A stretch of DNA of 64,000 nucleotides from Euborellia annulipes (GCA_023213315.1 JAKCPI010021798.1:34966-98965), one strand, 5' to 3'; numbered from the stretch's first letter, positions 22,144-34,832 are shown. Notes: generated by a model from the letters alone, not told the origin. Numbers and translations are program-made.

Positions 22144-22342
22144 TCATTGAAACCGTCTTATAGAAATTTTTTTTTTCTTTTTGATATCAGACGTTTCGGT
22201 GTCTAAGCGACAACTATACTCTTGTTCTACTGATGGTATATGCCTAGCCACAAAAATGTAGACGATAGATATAAAATAATCAAGAACGAGTTGCAGAAGC
22301 TGAGACTGGCAAACAAATTTTTTTCTTTAAATATTTTATTGG

Positions 22343-22380
22343 GCCAACGTTTCGGTCTCGATAAAAGCCAACTTCAGGGC
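22343..22380 (-). ncRNA. Hammerhead-like motif, degraded
   Basis: Minus strand: stem I GCC/GGC, CUGAAGU (last A changed), hairpin, GAAACGUU. Probably inactive. Confidence 0.28.
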
Positions 22381-23579
22381 GCAATAAGTGTCAAGGAAAT
22401 ATATATATATACATGTATTTGCTTTAGGCAGCTGATGAGCATCAGTAAAAAATAATTAGCTGTTTTTTTTTCAAATCGAAACTAAAACTTCATTAATAAA
22501 TATTTTTTATGCGTTTCATTATCCTTAATATAGCCTCCAGTTTATACGCTTAATATTTATTTAATTATTTAAGAAATTTCATTACAGAAATATTCCATTT
22601 CTCACTGATTGTTAATTTCGTGTTAAATAAATAAATATGTTTGGAATTTAATAAACTTACTTAATGAAGAGATTTGAAGGATTTTTCTAGCGAATTAGGG
22701 ATTTTCCCAATAGAGTTGAAAAGTAAAAGTCATGTCTGGATAAATTTATGTATATAGGACTGAGATATGTGAATACCCGATTATTATTTACAAAGTTTTG
22801 ATATTTGTTAAGACGAATGCAATAATTTAGCTTCGTTATTGTTTATTTAATTAAAAAATAAAATATTAGACTAATATAAGAAAAAAAACTCTTTCATCAT
22901 TAAAAGATTTCGAAAAAGTCCGAAAAATAAATAAAAGAACTTTTCTCTTAACTAATATGTGCCACTTATATAATTATACTGAGGCGGTTTTGGGTTTCTT
23001 TTATCAAGAAATATCCCAAACTTGCCCGCCAGAGGTGGGTTTTGCGATTAGTATTTGATAAAATGGAAATAATATTTTAATGAAATTATTTACTCACATT
23101 ATAAAGTTGCATTCTCGTTGGTCAGGCTTGAAGAGCGATGATATTCTGCTGTGCCACTGCTGTGCCATTGCTGTGCCAACAAACTGGATTGGTAAGGCTG
23201 TTCCGGAAAGGTTCTCAGGCCAAGGGTTTATTTTTATTGGAAAATAAGGTTTCTTTCTCGGAGAAAAAAATATGATCCATGATGAAACGTGAATTTTCTT
23301 TATCTGTTAAAGAAGAATTATTTCAAATTAAAAAAAAAGTAATTTTTTTAAATTGAAAAATGGGCGGCAGACTCTCCTCAGAATTGCAGAAAAGTTGAAA
23401 AAATAAATAATAATAAGTAATAAATAATAAATAAAGTTTTTTTTGCAACCGACTCGAATTCGAATCGTTTTCTATTTGTATTTATAATACAAATAAAAAA
23501 AACTAATTTATTAATTGATTGATTTTTTATTTTATTTATGAAATATAGTTATCAAAATGCATAAATTTTCTTTTATTAG

Positions 23580-23784
23580 GAAATTTCGAAATCAAAATAA
23601 CATTTCTTTCGAAATAGGAAAATGGAACGGAATGGGCAATAGATTCAATTATAAATTTAAAAAATATTTGCTTCCAGCCTGTGATCTAAAGACTAAAGGA
23701 TCATATTGTAAACAAATAAAATGTCGAAAGACAAGGAATGTAGATTTGAACCCACTGGAATTCAGATATTATTGGATGGGATAA
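23580..23784 (+). CDS. Candidate terminal exon, Lys/Cys-rich C terminus
   Basis: Acceptor TTTTCTTTTATTAG, incoming phase 2. The frame encodes 67 residues: KFRNQNNISFEIGKWNGMG, NRFNYKFKKYLLPACDL, then KTKGSYCKQIKCRKTRN, ending YYWMG and TAA. Three cysteines lie in a 15-residue stretch (C-x8-C-x4-C) rich in Lys/Arg, suggesting an extracellular basic domain, but no family is recognised. AATAAA follows at 23828. Only the 6811-6914 exon was seen to leave phase 2, which makes one long gene with the secreted-protein gene in its intron possible but unproven. An ATG at 23557 in the same frame would make it intronless; the splice reading is preferred. Confidence 0.42.
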
Positions 23785-23827
23785 ATTAATTGAACCACCT
23801 TTAATATTATATATTTGCAAATATTTC

Positions 23828-23833
23828 AATAAA
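23828..23833 (+). terminator. Poly(A) signal after the 23.6-kb exon
   Basis: AATAAA lies 44 bases after the stop codon at 23784, as expected for a 3' end. Confidence 0.35.
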
Positions 23834-23999
23834 AGTCTGTTTTTCTTTTAATGCTTATTGAAAGAAAAATAAAAGGGGCGAAGAAGGTTTAATGAGATTA
23901 AATAATGTTTTTTTTTTGCTTTAGCGGACCGGTGGAGCGACTTATCGACAAATTCATTAATGAGTTAGTCATCAGTTGATTAACTTCCAGCAAAAAAAA

Positions 24000-25160
24000 A
24001 AGTTTTTATTTAGGGAGGATGTGTAGTAAAATTTACAAACTCTGCTATACAAATACAAGATATAGGCTAAAGCAATAATCTTGATTTCATATCTCTGATT
24101 ATTTAATATAATTTTTCCTAAATGCTAAATGAAAAAAATCGAAGGATCTTTTTTTATTACTTGAATGTGAATGAACATCATTTGCTTCGAATATTAAAAA
24201 ATTTCCATTTTAGAATATTCTCTGCTTTAGATTTGAATTCTCTATAGAATTATGGAAATATTTTATTTATTCTTATAGAAAAAATCCTTTATAAAAAATT
24301 TCAAATCAATATTAATAGAAAAGAGTTAAAATATTCGATTAGCAAAGATTTTGGTCATAATAAGTCTCGTTAATTAGTTGGCCAGGCTAAAGTAGGGAAT
24401 TCACATTCCATTTTCATCCCAGTTATTCACATAAGACTAATAAAAGATGGAGTCCTATGCCAAAACAAATTGGAAAAAAATAAATAAATACAGTATAAAG
24501 GAAAGATGGAAATTTCAAACAAGGAAAAAGTGAAACCAAATTGTATAAAGAATCTAATAAACTAAAATTCCAAAAAAGGTAAAAAATTAGCTAAGCTCTG
24601 CTAGTCCCAAAATAAAATCATAGCAGTGGAGGGTTAAAAGAATTATGAAGATGAATAAATTTTATAATCGATTAGCGCTAAATCAAAAAAAAAAATGTAT
24701 TTATAAGCAATTAAATCATCCAAATTAATTCGTTTGTGCTTAAATATGTATATCTTACTGATGTTTATACATATACAATGTATATTATACATAAATGTAT
24801 TTATTATTAAAATAATTTCTATAATATTCGAACGTTTAAATATTAGTTCTTTGCTTTCAATGCATGTTTGGAAATGGCCAAACAAATGATGAAAAGGTAA
24901 ATATTATTAATTATTATTTAGTCTCTGATAGTAGATAATTTAGAAGGGTCAGAGGTCAAATTCTCTCCATTGAAAGCCAAAAGATGTGCACAAAACAAAA
25001 GATGAGAAAATTGGGAGAAGTAAAAAAGAGGAAATTTGTGAAAAAAAAGCTCTAAACAGTAAAAAGAGAAAATTTTTGAACCAAAATTTAATAAAAAAAG
25101 ATTTTTAAATTCGAGATGTCTCGAAATAAGAAAATCAAGTGTGAAAATAAAATATTGGGA
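24000..25160. other. AT-rich, no supported feature
   Basis: The frames here are low-complexity Ile/Lys/Asn readings without splice support. Confidence 0.45.
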
Positions 25161-25164
25161 TAAT

Positions 25165-25575
25165 ACAATTACTAATTTTATTACTCCTCAGTTAACGTTT
25201 CGGTTCGAGTATGGGCAATCTTCACAATTTTTAATTCTGACCACTATACATTCGTAATATCATCACCTTAGTACTAAAATTAAGCAAATCATATTTTTAC
25301 AGTTATCTACTAACTTAAAATGTTCACTTACTGTTGCTATTACTGACGATACTTTAGAGTACTTTCAACAATTAGATATATGTTTGAATAGAATATTTTA
25401 TCAAGTAAGTTTAAAAAAAGAAACTGAAAAAGTTGCATTATTGTACTAATAAGGTGACGATATACAGTGTGTTATTTTTATTATGCTAATACCCAACATT
25501 CACATTTCAATAATTACTTTTTTCCGATCCATCCAAGGAGCGAAATGTCAGTTGAGGAGTAATAAAATAAATTAA
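25165..25575. mobile_element. Fold-back element with degraded hammerhead-like cores
   Basis: Inverted TTTTATTACTCCTCAGTTAACG / CAGTTGAGGAGTAATAAAAT ends. The left arm carries ACCGAAACGTT with GTGAAGA in place of CTGANGA. Confidence 0.5.
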
Positions 25576-25839
25576 CCGCATTCTCTAAAATCTAGCTATA
25601 CATCACCTCTATAATTTATATTCATACAAGGAAATAGAAGCAGGATCAAAATAAAATTCGATTGCAAAAAGAAAGAAAAAACAAGAGATCAAAACAAATC
25701 TAATCCTGAGGAATCGAGTCTGTCATCCCAACACAACTTTTAATACTCAAGGGAGGCCATCTTGGCTATAGTCATCGAATTTTTAAAAATTCTCTTAAAC
25801 CATTAGAAAAAAAATTTTTAGACAAGACTGTATGTTTTT

Positions 25840-25935
25840 TGATAGTGGGCCAAGCGCCTCATGGCCTCCGAGAACCGAACCCAGGATCTCCAGCCTTTCC
25901 GGAGTATCGGGGCCTTTTTGGACCAAGCCACCGGA
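25840..25935 (-). repeat. tRNA-like SINE head
   Basis: Minus strand A-box-like GGTGGCTTGGTCC and B-box-like CCTGGGTTCGGTTCTC about 40 bases apart. The overlapping plus-strand frame is a shadow. Confidence 0.5.
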
Positions 25936-26044
25936 CTCTCGACCTATACGAACAAAAACTCACTTCCCCTTGTATGCAAGTTAACCGTGCATTTCACTAA
26001 CAAGTACTTTTTTTATGGTCTTTTAAACCCCATCTCTATTTATT

Positions 26045-26162
26045 TCAAATGATTTGTAGTCAATTCAAATGAAATAAATTTTTCTCGCTTGGGACGGGAA
26101 GCGAACCCGGGACTCCGACGGGAGAAGCTAGTATCTTCTCTCTGAGCCACGGGTCACGGCCA
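26045..26162 (-). mobile_element. SINE-A copy (head and body)
   Basis: Minus strand CCGTGGCTCAGAGAGAAG, then CCCGGGTTCGCTTCCCG and AAGCGAGAAAAATTTATTTC: intact A and B boxes. Confidence 0.65.
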
Positions 26163-26169
26163 AACTAAC

Positions 26170-27510
26170 AAGTAAGAAATATTAAAAAAAATATTCACTT
26201 ATCTGCCGCTATTTAAACCAGTAAAGGGACAGAATTCAAATATACCTATAGTTAAAAAATATCAAGATAAGCAAGCATTTTTTTTAAATTCAGATTAAAT
26301 ATTATCATTAAAAAAAAAAGGAAATAGAGGAAAGAAGAAGGGTGAAAAACTTAAATTATACATTCACGAAAATATTTATTTTTTAAAATTATTTTTTCTT
26401 TTTTTTAAGGGGAATGTTATAAATATTTTTTTTTCCAAATTACAAAACAATTTTTTTTTTTCATGAGGTACTTGGATTAAGCATATTATTTTATATTAAA
26501 TAAATAAATAAATTCACAAGACAATATGATGAATAGGATAAATATGACCTTCTATTTTTAATAAAAATTATATATATTTTGACTAGTATATGTAAAAAAA
26601 TTAAAATAAATAAATATCTTCTTTTTTTTTAATAATATAAATTAATAATTTGAGTAATCTCAATTTATTTATTCTTTATACAAGTTATTTATTTATTTAT
26701 TATCGTTGATATTGACTGCTATATATTGGCAAGCATGGCGCCTTGCGCGCTTGGTCCTATTATAAATAGTAAAGAATTAAGAGAAAAGAGAAATGCAATG
26801 CTTTAATAGAAGTAATGTGTTTTAACCATTTCGTTGCATTTTAATATCATTATAATGTAGATTTGTTTATTAATTGTTTTTTTTTTTTTTTTTTTTTAAT
26901 AAGGTCCTTTCAACTATCAAGGCTTGTCGGTGTTTGTTTACAAAAAACAACAAAGAATGCGTTAAATTTTAATTAAACGCATTTCAGGCAGAGATGTAAA
27001 TGAATAATTATGGAAATAAATGACAATGATTTTACTTAAATAATAACTAATTTAAATAAAATATATTATTTTCGAATGGTTGTTGCAATGAAAGAAACAA
27101 AACAACACAGATATTGAAAAACAAGGAATAAATAATATCGAAGCTATCGTCATTTGAATAATAATACTGGAAAGAGATATGTTTAATTCGTTAAGTAACG
27201 CCAAGCAGTGCTGAAAATCGGGATAGGTGCCCTCTGAGAAACAAGAGCGTTGAACGGAAGCCATCGTTCCTTAAATGGAAAAGTGATACAACTCAAAAAT
27301 GATCAATTTTGAGATTTTGTGTAAAAATGAGTTCTTTTTATGTGTAGATTTATATGGGTAAGTGTCATTTCTTCTATCGCCCCCAGAATGCGCTAGTGTC
27401 GTTTGTCAATTTTGGCGTTTATGCTCTTATTTTTGGGTAAAAGAGTCATTTGTCTAACTGATGTCGAGTTAGACACAAGGTAGTACAGTTTTTTAGAAGA
27501 AATATGTGCA
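26170..27510. other. AT-rich, no supported gene
   Basis: T-tracts and ATTT repeats. Minus frames at 27052-27264 and near 27393 lack supporting signals. Confidence 0.4.
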
Positions 27511-27518
27511 TTGCATAT

Positions 27519-27801
27519 CAAGGGCGTACCCAGGATCAAATCTAGGGGGGGGATATCATAGTCGTCCAGGGGAGGGGGGAGGCAGATCATGGCCGTCCAG
27601 ATTGTGACATAGCTTTTTTATATAGAGGGGAAAAGCCTTCGAATTAAAGGCATAAAAACCCTCGAGTCCTAACCAAAAATATCATCCCCCGTCGCCCTAC
27701 CTAATTTTGTTTCGTTTCATCACTTTATAAACATTTAATTTTTTTTCTTGCTTCTAGGGGAGGGGGCAGCTGCCCCCTGCCCCTCGCTGGGTACGCCCAT
27801 G
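27519..27801. mobile_element. hAT-type MITE, same family as 1594-1841
   Basis: Termini CAAGGGCGTACCCAG / CTGGGTACGCCCATG with a perfect 8-bp duplication TTGCATAT (27511-27518 and 27802-27809). Interior G/C runs as in the first copy. Confidence 0.8.
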
Positions 27802-27809
27802 TTGCATAT

Positions 27810-28800
27810 AATAATATCACAATAATTTAAATATTAATATATCGCGTTTTCCATTAAGAAAATAGAAATCTTTAAACTGCTTTCCTGAAAAGAGACATTT
27901 TGAGTTGTGTCACTTTTCCATTTAAGAAGCGATATGTATCTAAATAAATAAAGTTATAATGGCCTCTGCAGTCGATATTAAAAAATAAATACATTCACTC
28001 ATTTATTTCATGGTCTTTTTTTTAAACCTTCATCCGAAAAATTCCTATTTCTTTGATTTTTGAAACAAAAATTCCAATAATTTTCAAAACAGAATATAAA
28101 CAACTAATCGAGAAGCTAATAAATCCGTGGCATTATCACATAAATCATCGGTTTAAAGATTAGAAGATATAATAAGACCTTAATATTGAACAAAGAGAAA
28201 GCCCTAAATGTAATTGAGACAAAACTCGTCTTAGAGATATCATTCACATATAGAGGAACTGTCAGAAAATTAAATTGAATTAGAGACAAATGATTCTGAA
28301 TAGATTACGAAAATATTTTTAAAATCTTACGAGACTCATTGGCTGTTTTGTTTACATTATATTAAATAAAGACTAATCAGTCAAATTAAATTTATGTGAA
28401 TATCACCAAATGCTCTACCATTAAAGTCAAAATATTAAAAGATGAACAATGCAATAAAATATATTAAAGTTAAAAAAAATATTTATAAAAAAATTGATTA
28501 AATTAAAGAGTATGAACAAAATAAGAGAGCTTTTTGAGATAGAATGACGCTTACACCTGCCAAATAATTAAAAAGCAAATTTTTTAATCAAAAATTTTAA
28601 CACTCGGAGGAGAATGGCTATAATTTATGTACCGTTTTAAAAAGTCCAGAATGGAAATAAAAAAAAAAAAGTAAAAAGAAATTATATTAAAAAAATAAAT
28701 AAATAAATACGAAACATGCAAAAATATGTGAAATAAAATAAGACCGAGATGATTAGATTAGAAAAATATTGAATTTGTAGCCCCAGGACCCGATCCGTGA
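27810..28800. other. AT-rich, no supported feature
   Basis: Only a short GGCCTCTGCAGTCGATA tail-like sequence at about 27961, similar to 38205 and 48840. Confidence 0.4.
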
Positions 28801-28930
28801 AGGGGGGGCCCGACCTTTGAAAAGGGACCCGGAGGTACCGTAAAATATAGGAAATTCAATAATCAGAATTCACATCGGCTGGCGCCTGCTTTGAGGGCAG
28901 CACACACATCACGATACAATACTGCATCGA

Positions 28931-28967
28931 ATGGTGGCGTTTATTGTTTGCGTATTTTTAATGAAAG
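28931..28967 (+). CDS. Candidate first exon encoding a signal peptide
   Basis: The ATG at 28931 (ATCGAATGG) encodes MVAFIVCVFLMK and reaches a very good donor AAAG|GTAAGA in phase 1. A short hydrophobic start followed by a phase-1 intron is the usual layout of secreted-protein first exons. A GC-rich stretch at about 28870-28930 would be the 5' UTR. No phase-1 acceptor with a convincing frame was found downstream; a stretch at 32176 has a protein-like frame, but in phase 0. Confidence 0.35.
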
Positions 28968-29279
28968 GTAAGATGATAATTTCTTCAATTATTTATTGGG
29001 TAGACGTTTAACAATTCTCAGAAAATAAATATCAATCTAACAAAGTCCTATTTTAATAAGTAGATTTTTGTAATGTTATTTAAACCATGCAGTAATTAAG
29101 AATAAAATTTTTATTTTTAATTATCCAAACGAGTATAAAAAAAAAAAACATTTTTTCCGTCATTATAGAGTAATTTAAAAAGTAAAAAAAAATTTCATTC
29201 AAGATGAGGATATTTTGTTTTAATAAGTAAATAAGAAATATCCGTATGTCGAATATATTTATGAAAATCCCATAACTAG

Positions 29280-29470
29280 AGCAGACGTCGAAACACTTTT
29301 TTTTTAGGAAGGATCTCCCGGAATCTTTGTTGAGTGAAACTATTCAGTTTTCGGAAACACGTGAAAGAATAAAAACTTTTTAAAAATATTTAAGAACTTG
29401 GTCTCCACGATATTTCGGACTCCCCAGAAGTCTTTTAGTGTAATTTATCATAATATCCTAACAAAAATGC
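29280..29470. repeat. Dispersed repeat D copy
   Basis: GAAACTATTCAGTTTTCGG, AAGAATAAAAACTTTTTAAA and TAATTTATCATAATATCC blocks shared with 10070-10160. A GC-rich tract (29468-29610) follows it. Confidence 0.4.
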
Positions 29471-29610
29471 GTTCCCAGCGCCCGGGCGACGGCGGAGGAA
29501 GGCGACATTAGCCGAAGTCATGGCGAGGCCACGCCCACCTTCTCCTTTACTTAATTTCCTTCTATCTACCGTAGGCGAGAAATTACTCGCCCGTCGAAGT
29601 CGAGCTTTCT

Positions 29611-32600
29611 GACTATTTAAATAATATTCATATTAAATTATATTCTGAGTTGAAGAAAAGGCGTGAGGAACTTCATTTCTGCCGGGGGTCCTACGACCCC
29701 ACACGTTTGCATTTTTTTAATTTCTTTCGGCATCTTAGAGCATAAGTTTTTATACTCGTATAAATTGATATTTTATAAAATTTATCATTTATCTAAGATT
29801 ATAATATATTGGGTATATGCTTTTCGATTGCCCATTTCTGACAATTCTAGGGAAAGGGATAAATACCCCCCATATCCATTATCCTGAAGACCCCTTTTTC
29901 AAATTAATCAAATAATCTAGTTTCTACTGTAACTCCATCCTGAAAAGTGTGTTATTTGTTTTTACGAGAGCTTAAACTGCGAGATAAAGAAGAGTTCGTA
30001 ACTGGAAAAAAACCAGGAAAAATTGAAAATAAATTAAAAAAAAATCTCCTAGTGTAACTTTAATTGAGGATATGGACTGAGATAATCGTTCGTGTTTTGA
30101 CTGCAAATATAATTCACAATGATGATGGAAAAAACCTTTTACCTATAAAAAATATTAACTTATACTACTATATCTTTATGTTTTGAGAGTTGCCAAACTA
30201 AAAAAAATATTATTAATAGAAAATTCACATTTAAACAGATGAAGAAATATTAAACCTTTTTATCGTGATAATTTAGAAATTTTTCCTCTTTAATTACTTT
30301 CCTAGAAATCTATTGGAAATTATCGAATCCATTGGAAAAATACGCACTGTGAAGGCGAGAAAAGTCACAAACTTCAATTATTTGTATTTATTATTAGAGC
30401 TTTCTCTCTCTTATAACATAATTTTTTTTTTTAATTTAAGAAGAGCGAATGTTTGAATTGCGGCGATGATAAAAATATATATAAAAAAAAAAAAATAACT
30501 AAATTTATCATCAAATGAACTTTTTTATATTATTCAGACCAAAAAAATTTCTGTTCTACTTTTTATAATGTTTCAGCATCTATTTAATTCAACAATTGAA
30601 ACAAATTTTTTTCATCTGGGACACGATGCGAGCCCTCTGCCTCTAGCATTAGTGGCGAAATCTTTATTACTGAGTAAGGGCTCAGAGCCAAGGGCAGTTC
30701 TAATGGTTTACAACAAAAAATTTAAAAAAAAAAATATCTCCAGCAACGTTAATCCGATTATCAACAAATTTAAATGCCTTTATATTCCTATCAACTTAAA
30801 ATAACCAAAAATATAAACAAAAGAAAAAAAATTACAATCAATTAGTCGGCCAAAAAAAATAACTTTACGTATTATCCGTATATAAGTTATATAAAGAATG
30901 CTTATCTGCTTTGTCATGTTGGATAGGAGTTTGTGACGATTTGCAAAACATCTGTTGCTTGTACTGAGGATCATTCCATCTCACTGGGGTCGAAATAATT
31001 ACAAATAAACAATGGGCGACAGTCCTTAGAAAAAATCTTCGATACGGACATCTACAAGCAATTCGATAAATGACAATACTTTACGAATAAGAGAAAATAA
31101 AAATCGACTGCATACATAAAAAATACACATACAAACACACATAAGTGAGAAAATGAATCATATTATTGAATATAAAAAAAATACCTGTTATTAATTATAT
31201 TTGTTTTATAAATAAAAGAAATCTATTATTTTTTCCATCACTGTCTGAAAATTTGACAAACACCGAGCCGAGCCATTGACTAAATTACTCTATTCGCATA
31301 AAGGACACTATTTATTAGCGCCTATTTCACCACCAAAATGTGATCTAAGGAATATCTTTCTAGCCAATCACAGTGCTAAAATCATTGGTTAAAAATAGAT
31401 TACAAAATCGTTATATATATTTTTTTTAATGTACTTTATTAGTATCAATACTTACTATTAAGCATTATGACTGAAGGCCGTTAGGTGACTTTTATGTCTT
31501 AAGACATTAAAAATCTTTAAGGCCGGAATGATTTGCATCTACTTAAAATTTAAGAAGATTCGAACTAACGAATCATCTCCAAAGAATTTACTATTTCAAT
31601 AGTTATTTATTAAATCTAAGGCGATTTAATTAATTAGAATAATTAATATTTTTTTATAATAATAATTGTTTATAATATTTGGAAAATATTTTTTGTTCAT
31701 TGAAGTAATTTTCTTGGAATTGAAATTTATTATTATTTTGTGTAAATTAACTACAGTACTTTTTTGTTTTACTTAAGAAGTATCTTTTGCTTTCTCCGAT
31801 ATTTTTTTTTTTTTTTTTTAATAATCTTTCTGATAGAAAAATGAACCAATAATTTTTGAGAATAAAATTTTTAAAATTCCTATATGGAATTTTCAAGATA
31901 ATATTCTTGATTTTAGTCAGCGAATATGTTCTATTTAATAAATAAAAAAAAAAATTGCAATTAATTTAAAATCAAAGTTCATTGCAGAAGTAATGAGTTT
32001 CATTTATTAAATTGTATTTAATAAAGTGGTTAAAAATTAAGTGAGAAATTTTATTTTATTTTTTGATGAATTAATCTAAGTTAACGAGGTGGTTAATTAA
32101 TAATACGGAGAAAGCTAAGAATATGTTTAAAATTTTATTTTTTCAAATACATTCTAATTTTTAATTGAATTATAGGAATTTTTTTATATTGGAGAAGTTC
32201 AAACTTCACCATCGACACCAGAATGTAACCGTCTAAGGAAACAAGTAGTTTTTAAGCATTCTAAACCAAAGCTTATTTTATTTACTATCTTGCTTAATAC
32301 CAAAATATTTTTTTTTAAGGATAATTATTGTCTATTTACCCCGATTTATTTGACTTTTTGTAATTAGAAATAAATTAGAATTTTTAAATCTTTCCTCGAG
32401 CGTTGCGACTCTAATTACTTTCATGCTTTATATAATATGAAATAAAAAATTTTACATCTGTTTAAATAAACCTGTTTAAACTTATAAATAAATACTTCCA
32501 AATAAAAGAAAATTGGAATAAAAATTTGTTAGGAGACAATTTATTAATTTTTAAAGCTATTCTAAAAGATTGGACCAAAGCTATTTATACATCCCTAACA

Positions 32601-32936
32601 CCATTTATATCTCTAATCTATTTTAAATAATTTAGAACAAATATTTTGATATTTATATATTAAAAACATTGATTGTATACGTGAATAATAAAAGCTACTT
32701 CCAAGGGTTCCGAAAGTATTTCTAACCTTACATCTAAATGCTATTGTGGAAAATTTTATTCAAGTATTACTACTCTATATTTAATATATATGTGTTTCAG
32801 GAGAAATATATTTATTTAAGTAAAGCAAAGCCGAATGGGTTAGGTTGAGTTAAAAATATTATAGATGGAAATTTATATTAGGGTAGTTTTCTCGTTTTAC
32901 AGGTCACGAATTAAGCCTAGAACTGTTACTCTAGAA
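29611..32936. other. Mostly AT-rich; one SINE, one weak exon candidate
   Basis: Apart from the SINE-A-like copy, only a protein-like 24-codon frame after an acceptor at 32175 (GEVQTSPSTPECNRLRKQ) stands out. Its donor CAA|GTAGTT is weak. Confidence 0.35.
30575..30705 (-). mobile_element. SINE-A-like copy
   Basis: Minus strand TTGGCTCTGAGCCCTTACTC (A box region), GAGGGCTCGCATCGTGTCCC (B box region) and a GATGAAAAAAATTTGTTTCA body. Confidence 0.5.
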
Positions 32937-33011
32937 TAGTGATTCTCAACCACTGTGCCGCGGCACTTTTGTGTGCCACCAAATTTTAGAAATGTATATA
33001 ATATATGTAGG

Positions 33012-33392
33012 CATAGGCGCGGAACTGGGGGGGCAAGGAACATTGCCCCCCTGGCATCCTACAGGGGGGGGAGGGGGGCAAAATTTCTTTTTATTTCATT
33101 TATTTTTAAAAATGATATATTTTTACTTTTGAAAAATAAAATCTTCTAAATTAAAAAAATTAAAAGTGTAAGAAATTCATTTTTTCCAAATTTTTTCCAA
33201 AAATTTTTGATAAAATCACTAGCAAATTTTTTAAAATTTTAATTTTATTAAAATTGTGATTTTATTTAAAATTTTTAAAGTTTTATAGTAGATTTGTTTT
33301 TGTTTTATACTATTTAAACATATTAAATTATTTTAATTTTCTAAAAAAAAAATTTTTGCCCCCCCTGATTCAAATTCGTTCCGGCGCCCCTG
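33012..33392. mobile_element. Nested hAT MITE
   Basis: CATAGGCGCGGAAC / GTTCCGGCGCCCCTG ends with a perfect 8-bp duplication TATGTAGG (33004-33011, 33393-33400). G/C runs inside as in the other families; the overlapping frame is not a gene. Confidence 0.75.
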
Positions 33393-33525
33393 TATGTAGG
33401 GTATTATTAACTTGTAATTAATCCCTTAATCAACGTACTATTATTTTTTTATTAGGTCCTACATATTATTTTTTATATTCAAAATTATTATCATAAACTA
33501 TTTTGTGTGTTATCAACAACTTTTA

Positions 33526-33621
33526 TACCCGTATTCATAGTCGTTCCTTGAGGAAGAAGGAATTCTTATATCTATGCATAAGGATTCCTTGTTCCTCAAG
33601 CAATGACTATGAATACGGGTA
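33526..33621. mobile_element. Nested small MITE, TTA duplication
   Basis: TACCCGTATTCATAGTC arms are near-perfect inverted repeats flanked by TTA on both sides, as in PIF/Harbinger elements. Confidence 0.65.
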
Positions 33622-33719
33622 TTAAACTTATTATTTTTCTTTAAGTGCCGCCAAATTTTGAAATCGTTAAAAGTGTGCGGCGACAAAAAAAAATGTTGAG
33701 AATCACTGCTCTAGTATAA

Positions 33720-34532
33720 GACTGAAATAGAGAGAAAACTAGAATTCAGAATTGAATTTTGAATTTATTTTTATTTATTTATTTGACTTCCCCCTCCCTT
33801 GTCTTATATATGATTTTATATATATATATATATGAGTAGAATTTATTTTATTTTTTCAAATTTCATTTTTTTATATTGGGTTTTGGGTTACGGTGCCTTA
33901 ATATTATTAGGTTATAACAATGATAAAGGTAATTAATATTTCTCCTGAAACGCAAAGATTGGTCAATCTGTTTTGAACAGGAACCCCTATATCTTATTAA
34001 CATGGAGTCACGTTATCTTATTATAATAATGATCGTAATCCCAATTTCAAAAGGAAATATGGTCAACCTAACTCTACATTCTATTATGGTACCCAAAAAT
34101 AACTAAGGCGAATTGGGCTCAATGTTTTCTGACCGGTTAGTTAATTTTGTGTATCATAGTAGTACTATTATTTATTATAGTGATAATTTTAAAGTAAATA
34201 TTTATATATTTTTATTAATTCAACATATATACGATATATAATATTTAGAATATATTTACGTAATCTAATCCTTTCTTTTCTTTTATAATATGGAACGTTT
34301 AAAAAACATGCAAAAAAGAAACCAAAAGCTTAAAAATTTTTTTTTCATGCCTAAAATAAATTTGTATGTTAAAAATTTGAAAAGGGTTAATGCATTCATG
34401 ATATCAATCGCTAATTTATACAACATACCATTTCACTAATTTATAAATTATCGATGACGAAATTCTCTCGTCAACTTTTCTTAATATTTAGAAGTTTATA
34501 CATATATTTTATTAGCCTATATATATTAATAT
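33720..34532. other. AT-rich, no supported feature
   Basis: Short TA microsatellite at about 33815-33832; nothing else seen. Confidence 0.45.
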
Positions 34533-34832
34533 ATGATTGAACTAAGAGAGCCAGATCAAGACTGGGCTCCTAAAGTATTTAGGGAGCGTTTTCTGCCTTA
34601 CAAAAATGAAATTCTGAGATGGCTATTAGATCTCGAAAGACAATATAAATTACCTCCATTACAAAATGGAATTTTCAAAAAAAACATTTTTTACGTAATT
34701 GCCTCTTCCCTTTTTCTTATCAAGTCCCCCTATCGTTTTCTCAAAAATATTCCAATGTGCCTAAATCTAAAGTCAAAAAAAATTAATAATGCATTGTTTC
34801 TATTGTTTGTAAATTTCCAATATTTTATTTAG
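34533..34832 (+). CDS. Open frame with protein-like N-terminal part, unrecognised
   Basis: A 99-codon frame. The first 43 residues (MIELREPDQDWAPKVF, RERFLPYKNEILRWLLDLER, QYKLPPLQNG) have balanced codons and look like a real globular segment. The rest is AT-rich and low-complexity. The only GT in the first part is the weak AAA|GTATTT, and the flanks are AT-rich. It may be a fragment of a transposase, a pseudogene piece or an exon. I do not recognise the family. Confidence 0.28.
   Translation: MIELREPDQDWAPKVFRERFLPYKNEILRWLLDLERQYKLPPLQNGIFKKNIFYVIASSLFLIKSPYRFLKNIPMCLNLKSKKINNALFLLFVNFQYFI

Larger units (their letters stand above)
32937..33708. mobile_element. hAT MITE carrying two younger MITEs
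   Basis: Termini TAGTGATTCTCAACC / GTTGAGAATCACTG with flanks CTCTAGAA (32929-32936) and CTCTAGTA (33709-33716), 7 of 8 identical. Inner GTGCCGC / GCGGC arms match. Confidence 0.72.

Noticed and set aside
23580..23784. Pleiotrophin/midkine domain
   Set aside because: A faint resemblance in the Cys/Lys-rich part, but cysteine number and spacing do not fit.
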